DNA of 10,114 nt, from NCBI GenBank assembly GCA_026417425.1, contig JAOADF010000035.1:1-10114 (forward strand). Reading direction: 5' to 3'. Positions 6,723-10,114 of this stretch are shown piece after piece. The notes below the pieces were generated by a model. It was not told the DNA's origin. It did not search any database and was given only the letters and a program-made list of their open reading frames with translations. The position numbers and the translations under genes were made by a program. This stretch comes from Dictyoglomaceae bacterium (GTDB lineage Bacteria; Dictyoglomota; Dictyoglomia; Dictyoglomales; Dictyoglomaceae). Position 1 is the stretch's first letter. The number at the start of each line of letters is the position of its first letter.

Positions 6723-7196
6723 TTATTGTTTCTTAAACTCCTCAGGATTAATATTTTGTAGAAATTTTTCTAATTCTTCATCAGAAGCATATTCCTCAAC
6801 AATACCTGCTTCGTCAAAAACTTGAGACTCCACAAATATAGGAGATTGAGTTCTTATAGCAAGGGCCATGGCATCACTAGGTCTTGAATCAATTTCAATA
6901 ATCTTATCTCCATCTTCAAGAAATATGGTTGCATAAAAAGTTCCTTCTTTTAAGCTGTGAATTAATATTTTTTGTACTTTAATTCTTAAATTGTCTAAGA
7001 TATTTTTAATTAGATCATGGGTTAAAGGTCGAGGAGTACTGATCTTTTCCAGAGCAATAGCTATGGCATTTGCTTCAAAAGGTCCGATCCATATAGGTAG
7101 TAATTTTCTTCCTTCCCTTTTTTCTTTGAGAACTACTACAAATTGATTTGTTTGGGGATCTAAATTCAAACTTAATATATAAGCTTCAAGCATCAT
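6723..7196 (-). CDS. Bifunctional nuclease domain (DUF151/BFN) protein
   Basis: A 157-residue cytoplasmic protein of the DUF151 family, whose plant and thermotogal members have reported or proposed DNase/RNase activity; the cellular role in bacteria is unsettled. The full domain is visible: LPIWIGPFEANAIAIAL (33-49), PRPLTHDLI (56-64), FYATIFLEDG (88-96) and the signature IDSRPSDAMALAIR (102-115). The acidic tail after about 128 resembles the C-terminal extension seen in many members. Tandem ATGs at 7196 and 7193 follow the ribosome site at 7201-7209; an in-frame GTG at 7205 lies within that site and is rejected. It is the first gene of a three-gene minus-strand operon with purH and a DNA glycosylase, with a promoter just upstream. 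Confidence 0.92.
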   Translation of the reverse strand: MMLEAYILSLNLDPQTNQFVVVLKEKREGRKLLPIWIGPFEANAIAIALEKISTPRPLTHDLIKNILDNLRIKVQKILIHSLKEGTFYATIFLEDGDKIIEIDSRPSDAMALAIRTQSPIFVESQVFDEAGIVEEYASDEELEKFLQNINPEEFKKQ

Positions 7197-7200
7197 TATA

Positions 7201-7209
7201 ATCACCTCT
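7201..7209 (-). promoter_or_regulatory. Shine-Dalgarno of the DUF151 gene
   Basis: On the minus strand AGAGGTGAT, a long match to the 16S rRNA 3' end, stands 4 nt before the ATG at 7196. It decides that start over the GTG at 7205, which lies within the site. Confidence 0.75.
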
Positions 7210-7226
7210 TTATTACTTTTTCCTTT

Positions 7227-7255
7227 ATCTTACCTTAAATCTTTTTCTTTGTAAA
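7227..7255 (-). promoter_or_regulatory. Candidate sigma-A promoter for the DUF151-purH-glycosylase operon
   Basis: Read on the minus strand: TTTACA (7255-7250, 5 of 6 to consensus), a 17-nt spacer, then TAAGAT (7232-7227, 4 of 6). It would start transcription about 25 nt before the ATG at 7196, leaving room for the ribosome site. Confidence 0.6.
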
Positions 7256-7261
7256 TTATGT

Positions 7262-7267
7262 TATAAT
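7262..7267 (+). promoter_or_regulatory. -10 box of the EamA transporter gene
   Basis: A perfect TATAAT preceded by T. No good -35 hexamer is found 16-18 nt upstream. Transcription from it should begin about 7273-7276, next to the ATG at 7277, predicting a leaderless or nearly leaderless mRNA. Confidence 0.55.
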
Positions 7268-7276
7268 TTCATTTAT

Positions 7277-8164
7277 ATGAATAGAGAACAAGAATTAAAG
7301 GGAATATTAATATTAACCTTAGTAACTTTAATATGGGGAAGTACCTTCTCCATGTCAAAAATATCCCTCCAATATGTATCTCCTATAATTTTACTTTCAT
7401 TAAGGTTTACTCTTGGTACTATTTCCCTTTTTATCTATCTTTTATTTTTCTCAAAAAATAATTTAAAAATAACAAAATCAGGAATAATTTTAGGAATTAT
7501 AAATTTCTTGGCTATAGTTTTTCAAACCTTTGGTTTAAGATACACATCTGCAACAAAAACAGCCTTTATTACAGGAATTTCTGTTCTTTTTGTTCCCTTT
7601 GGTGAGAAAATTTTATTTAAAAATAAAGTATCTAAGAATGTATGGATAGCAATAATTTTAGCTATTTTAGGACTCTTCTTTTTGACTGTTGATTTTAAGG
7701 AACTGTCAGAAATAAATATAGGAGATGTTTTAGTTTTGTTATGTGCCATCACCTATGCATTACAAATTCTTTTTATCTCCTATATAGTTCATAAAGCAGA
7801 TATATCTAATCTTGCCTTTGGAGAATTATTAATAACCTCTCTTCTTTCATGGCTCTTTGCTATTCCAGAGATATTTAATTTATCATTAAAAAACTTGTCT
7901 TCTGCTTTTCCTCCTATTTTATATCTTGGAATAGTTGCTACTGCTTTAACTTTAACTCTACAGCTTTTAGGACAAAAATATCTTTCTCCATCGAAATCTG
8001 CAATAATCTATAATCTTGAGCCTGTTTTTGCCTTTTTATTCGCAAGAATTTTTTTGAATGAAAGATTAAAAATAGGGCAGGGGGTAGGAGCAATTTTAAT
8101 AATTTTTTCTCTCTTTCTATCCCTGCCCCAATTTTCTACTTTAAATAAGAAGAAAAAGGAATAA
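7277..8164 (+). CDS. EamA-family (drug/metabolite transporter) permease
   Basis: A 295-residue inner-membrane protein with ten predicted membrane helices arranged as two EamA repeats (about 10-137 and 149-283). Family landmarks are TLIWGSTFSMSKIS (17-30), LSLRFTLG (40-47) and NLEPVFAFLFARIFLNERL (246-264), the last being the conserved proline/glutamate region of the second repeat. The lysine-rich tail is cytoplasmic. Members export amino acids or other small metabolites, or take up metabolites; the substrate cannot be read from sequence. There is no ribosome site before the ATG and a -10 box ends 9 nt upstream, so translation is probably leaderless. The gene is monocistronic as far as seen and its last 29 bp overlap the end of ribU on the other strand. 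Confidence 0.93.
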   Translation: MNREQELKGILILTLVTLIWGSTFSMSKISLQYVSPIILLSLRFTLGTISLFIYLLFFSKNNLKITKSGIILGIINFLAIVFQTFGLRYTSATKTAFITGISVLFVPFGEKILFKNKVSKNVWIAIILAILGLFFLTVDFKELSEINIGDVLVLLCAITYALQILFISYIVHKADISNLAFGELLITSLLSWLFAIPEIFNLSLKNLSSAFPPILYLGIVATALTLTLQLLGQKYLSPSKSAIIYNLEPVFAFLFARIFLNERLKIGQGVGAILIIFSLFLSLPQFSTLNKKKKE

Positions 8165-8657
8165 CTTTAGTTAAAATATAGGTTAAAAAGGAATTTATTC
8201 CTGCTTTTAATAAATTGAAGGGAATAATCACAGGAATTATTAAAGCTAAAACTTCTTTAACGGAAATTCCAAGATAGATTGGTGTGAATATTAAATTTGC
8301 AATGGACATTACTCCTGCCATAGATATGGTTCCTAAAATAAAAGGAATTTCTAATCTTTTTATTCTTTTAAAGGAAAAACCAACAACACTAATCAGGGTA
8401 CCAGTAGCAATAAAATGCATTAGAGCACCAATTGGTCCCCCTTGTCCTGTAATTAAGGCCATAAGGATTGATAAAATTAGAGTTGCTAATAAACCCTCAA
8501 AAATTCCTATATATAAAGCAACAATTAAGAGGGGAATGTCTCCTGGATCATATAAAAGATAAGATGCTTGGGGAAGAATTGGAAAATAGATAGTGATAGA
8601 TAGAATTAATGAGATAGCAGTAAATAATGATACTAATACTAATTTTTTGGTGCTCAT
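8136..8657 (-). CDS. ribU: Riboflavin-specific S component of an ECF vitamin transporter
   Basis: RibU is the membrane subunit that binds riboflavin and joins the shared EcfA/A'/T energy module (not in this window) for uptake. The 173-residue protein has about six hydrophobic segments. Family motifs are clear: YDPGDIPLLI (36-45), the GPIGALMHFIATGTLIS region (74-90), ANLIFTPIYLG (120-130) and IIPFNLLKAGIN (144-155). The identification is supported independently by an FMN riboswitch and terminator directly upstream on the same strand. The ATG at 8657 follows AAGGAGGT (8673-8666) with an 8-nt gap. Expression should fall when FMN is plentiful. The last 29 bp overlap the end of the EamA transporter gene. 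Confidence 0.94.
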   Translation of the reverse strand: MSTKKLVLVSLFTAISLILSITIYFPILPQASYLLYDPGDIPLLIVALYIGIFEGLLATLILSILMALITGQGGPIGALMHFIATGTLISVVGFSFKRIKRLEIPFILGTISMAGVMSIANLIFTPIYLGISVKEVLALIIPVIIPFNLLKAGINSFLTYILTKVIPFSSYLK

Positions 8658-8690
8658 TTTATCTTACCTCCTTATAAAATTTTATTTTTA

Positions 8691-8721
8691 AAAGAAAAAA
8701 CCCCAAGGTTTTACCTTGGGG
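8691..8721 (-). terminator. Intrinsic terminator, expression platform of the FMN riboswitch
   Basis: On the minus strand CCCCAAGGT, AAA loop, ACCTTGGGG form a perfect 9-bp stem (8721-8701), followed by TTTTTTCTTT (8700-8691). It lies between the riboswitch and ribU. The P1 5' arm of the riboswitch can pair with the first terminator arm (UACCUU-C-GGGG at 8900-8890 with CCCCAAGGUA at 8721-8712, one bulged C), giving an antiterminator. FMN binding would hold P1 closed and let the terminator form. It would also stop transcripts reading through from the DegV gene. Confidence 0.9.
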
Positions 8722-8743
8722 CATCTTTTTATAAAAATTTAAG

Positions 8744-8901
8744 CTACCTTCTCCCATCCGGACTTTACCGTCGGCTCTGGATTTTCACCAGATCTGCAGG
8801 CTTTTCGCTTGCTCGCAGGCTTAGACACCCTTATTAGGGTATCATCACTGCCGGTCGGGAATTGAAGGTATTAAAACCTTCTCACCCTGCCCCGAAGGTA
8901 G
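8744..8901 (-). ncRNA. FMN riboswitch (RFN element)
   Basis: Read on the minus strand, the conserved RFN blocks occur in order. P1 is CTACCTT / AAGGTAG (8901-8895 with 8750-8744). Next come CGGGGCAGGGTGA, ATTCCCGACCGGCAGTGATGA, GCCTGCGAGC, a P5-type hairpin ATCTGGTGAAAATCCAG, then GCCGACGGT and AGTCCGGATGGGAGAAGG. P3 shows a compensatory change: the common GCGG/CCGC appears as GCAG/CTGC, so pairing is kept. The variable hairpin is ACCCT-AATA-AGGGT. An extra 6-bp hairpin sits in the P2 loop (8864-8881). The RNA binds flavin mononucleotide and here controls ribU through the terminator just downstream. Confidence 0.97.
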
Positions 8902-8919
8902 TTTATCTTATTAAACTCT

Positions 8920-8947
8920 ATTTTAAATTTCTAAGGAAAGCTCTGAA
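8920..8947 (-). promoter_or_regulatory. Possible promoter for the riboswitch-ribU transcript
   Basis: Within the last codons of the DegV gene, minus strand: TTCAGA (8947-8942, 4 of 6), 16-nt spacer, TAAAAT (8925-8920, 5 of 6). The predicted start near 8912 lies just before riboswitch stem P1. Read-through from the DegV gene is the alternative. Confidence 0.35.
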
Positions 8948-9810
8948 GGATAAGCTACAACTCCTACCGTTCCTGGTCCGCCATGAACACTTAATGCCGC
9001 ACCTAACTTTGATATTATAACATCTTTTACTGTAAATTTTTTAAAAATTTCTTCTCTTAGTTTCTCAAGTTCATTATACACTCCTCCATGGATCAATCCA
9101 AGGTTTAATGATACTTTTTCTTTAAAGAATTCTTGCATAAGATTTACAATTCTTTGATAAGCCTTTGATCTTCCAAGAGCCTTATCTAATGCAAAAATTA
9201 CTCCCTCTTCATCAATAGAAAGTATGGGATTAATATTAAGGGCTTCTGCTAAAAGAAATTTTGCTTTACCTATTCTTCCTCCTGCTGCTAAATATTTAAG
9301 AGTATCATTGGTTAAGGCATGGAAAAATTTTTCCCTTAATTTTTTCAAATGCTCTATGGTTTCTTGGATTTTCCAACCTTTTAAAGATGCTTTTGCTGCC
9401 TCTATTACTAAAATCCCTGTTCCAAGAGAAACAGATCTTGAATCAAAAATTTCAATTTCTGCCTTTGGATTTTCTTCTTTTATTATATTTTTGGCATTAA
9501 GAGCGGATTGGAAGGCTCCACTTCCCCAAGAAGTTATATGTATGCTTAAAATAGATTTTCCCAGATCTATAAGTTTCTTAAATAATTCATAATATTCTCC
9601 AACTCCAGGACATGCAGTCTTTGGTAAATTGTTTACGTTATTTTTTAGATATTCCCATATCTCTTCTGAAGTGATATCGATCCTTTCTTTATATTCTTTA
9701 TTATTCATATGTATATAATAATGGACAATATTTATTCCATATTTTTCTACTAATTCATCGGGAATATCAGAAGTTGTGTCAGTTACTACACCAAAGTACT
9801 CTTTTTTCAT
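8923..9810 (-). CDS. DegV-family (FakB-like) fatty-acid-binding protein
   Basis: A 295-residue cytoplasmic protein of the DegV family. Members bind a fatty acid in a buried pocket, and the FakB branch presents it to the kinase FakA for phosphorylation. Landmarks: VVTDTTSDIPDELVEKYGI (8-26) in the N-terminal lobe, KTACPGVGEYYELF (64-77), SIHITSWGSGAFQSA (89-103), DSRSVSLGTG (123-132), YLAAGGRIGKAKFLL (173-187) and the terminal SVHGGPGTVGVVAY (274-287). Length is typical (280-300). The ATG at 9810 follows GGAGGT; a TTG at 9822 in frame would overlap that site and add four residues, so it is rejected. It lies 25 nt downstream of nadD, probably in one transcript, and 21 nt upstream of the FMN riboswitch. 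No FakA (DAK-like) gene is in the window, so the exact role is open. Confidence 0.92.
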   Translation of the reverse strand: MKKEYFGVVTDTTSDIPDELVEKYGINIVHYYIHMNNKEYKERIDITSEEIWEYLKNNVNNLPKTACPGVGEYYELFKKLIDLGKSILSIHITSWGSGAFQSALNAKNIIKEENPKAEIEIFDSRSVSLGTGILVIEAAKASLKGWKIQETIEHLKKLREKFFHALTNDTLKYLAAGGRIGKAKFLLAEALNINPILSIDEEGVIFALDKALGRSKAYQRIVNLMQEFFKEKVSLNLGLIHGGVYNELEKLREEIFKKFTVKDVIISKLGAALSVHGGPGTVGVVAYPSELSLEI

Positions 9811-9814
9811 TGAA

Positions 9815-9820
9815 ACCTCC
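9815..9820 (-). promoter_or_regulatory. Shine-Dalgarno of the DegV-family gene
   Basis: GGAGGT on the minus strand ends 4 nt before the ATG at 9810, slightly close but strong. It supports that start rather than the TTG at 9822. Confidence 0.65.
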
Positions 9821-9835
9821 AAAATTTATATTTTT

Positions 9836-10114
9836 TTAGTATAAAATGTATAACCCCTTTTTGTAAATATAGGTCTCAACTAAAGATGGGACAAGATTTT
9901 TTATGGATTTCCCCTTTTTAATCCTTTCTCTAATTTCCTGAGCAGAAATAGGAAGATATGGAAAGTCTAAAAAGAATATTTTATCCTTATATTTCTTAAC
10001 AAAATCTTGTAAATTTACATCAAACTTTTCTTTACCCCTTTTTCCTACGATTAAACTACATAAACTTATAATCTTTTCAGGATCCTTCCAGTATAAAAAT
10101 TGACTAAAGGCATC
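9836..10114 (-). CDS. nadD: Nicotinate-nucleotide adenylyltransferase, C-terminal part (cut by window)
   Basis: The last 92 codons of NadD, which joins nicotinate mononucleotide and ATP to make deamido-NAD in NAD synthesis. The reading frame is open from the window edge (first codon GAT at 10114-10112) to TAA at 9838-9836. It begins DAFSQFLYWKDPEKI (1-15), which matches the family's GxDAFxxFxxWKDPExI; then a strand at SLIVGKRG, FFLDFPYLPISAQEIRERI (48-66) and NLVPSLVETYIYKKGLY (73-89), the usual helix and C-terminus. In the motif ISxTxIR the threonine is Gln here (ISAQEIR). The N-terminal nucleotide-binding part with the HxGH motif lies outside the window. DegV follows 25 nt downstream on the same strand. 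Confidence 0.93.
   Translation of the reverse strand, partial: DAFSQFLYWKDPEKIISLCSLIVGKRGKEKFDVNLQDFVKKYKDKIFFLDFPYLPISAQEIRERIKKGKSIKNLVPSLVETYIYKKGLYILY

Noticed and set aside
7197..7205. GTG start for the DUF151 gene at 7205
   Set aside because: The GTG is part of the Shine-Dalgarno sequence; ATG at 7196 fits the family N-terminus.
8165..8180. TAACTTTAGTTA hairpin after the EamA gene as its terminator
   Set aside because: Five A/T-rich pairs, no GC content and no following T-run.
8701..8728. The ribU leader hairpin acting as a + strand terminator
   Set aside because: The + side is followed by CATCTTTTT, a poorer T-run set 4 nt away, and the nearest + gene ends over 500 nt upstream.
9811..9822. 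TTG start for the DegV gene at 9822
   Set aside because: It overlaps the GGAGGT site; conserved sequence begins right after the ATG at 9810.
1..10114. Mobile elements, CRISPR arrays, tRNA or rRNA genes
   Set aside because: No transposase-like protein, direct repeat array, or recognisable tRNA/rRNA sequence was seen on either strand.

Overview
The window is AT-rich, strongly prefers AGA/AGG for arginine and ATA for isoleucine, and is densely packed, with many 4-nt start/stop overlaps and two tail-to-tail overlaps. It also encodes outer-envelope style periplasmic proteins (MacB-type permease, LTxxQ proteins, an RseB-like protein). Together these suggest a compact, probably thermophilic, diderm bacterium. 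The protein style recalls Dictyoglomus; this is recognition rather than a database result. Every gene present has an assignable family or a recognisable architecture, and no mobile element, tRNA, rRNA or CRISPR is visible. No stretch longer than about 270 bases lacks a gene.

Left block, + strand, 1-4610: an apparent six-gene operon. It starts with the 3' part of a MacB-type ABC permease. Two small secreted helical proteins carrying LTxxQ (Spy/CpxP-like) motifs follow, then an ECF sigma factor, a short zinc-finger anti-sigma factor with one membrane segment, and a secreted protein that resembles RseB. The last three form a sigma / anti-sigma / RseB-like signalling cassette. Its fusion to efflux and LTxxQ genes looks like a self-contained envelope-stress module and is the most interesting part of the window. 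A perfect 12-bp inverted repeat with anti-Shine-Dalgarno character lies just inside the sigma gene.

Middle block, - strand, 7255-4519: a promoter, then a bifunctional-nuclease (DUF151) protein, PurH (last two steps of IMP synthesis) and a HhH-GPD DNA glycosylase of the MagIII/endonuclease III-related type. The genes are separated by 3 nt or overlap by 4 nt. The glycosylase gene runs 92 bp into the 3' end of the RseB-like gene on the other strand.

Right block: an EamA-family drug/metabolite transporter (+ strand, 7277-8164) starts divergently from the nuclease gene. It has a -10 box so close to the ATG that its mRNA should be nearly leaderless. It converges on, and overlaps by 29 bp, ribU (- strand), the riboflavin-binding subunit of an ECF vitamin transporter. 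Upstream of ribU is a complete FMN riboswitch followed by an intrinsic terminator whose arms visibly compete with the riboswitch P1 stem. Further upstream on the same strand are a DegV-family fatty-acid-binding protein and the C-terminal 92 codons of NadD (nicotinate-nucleotide adenylyltransferase), cut by the window edge.
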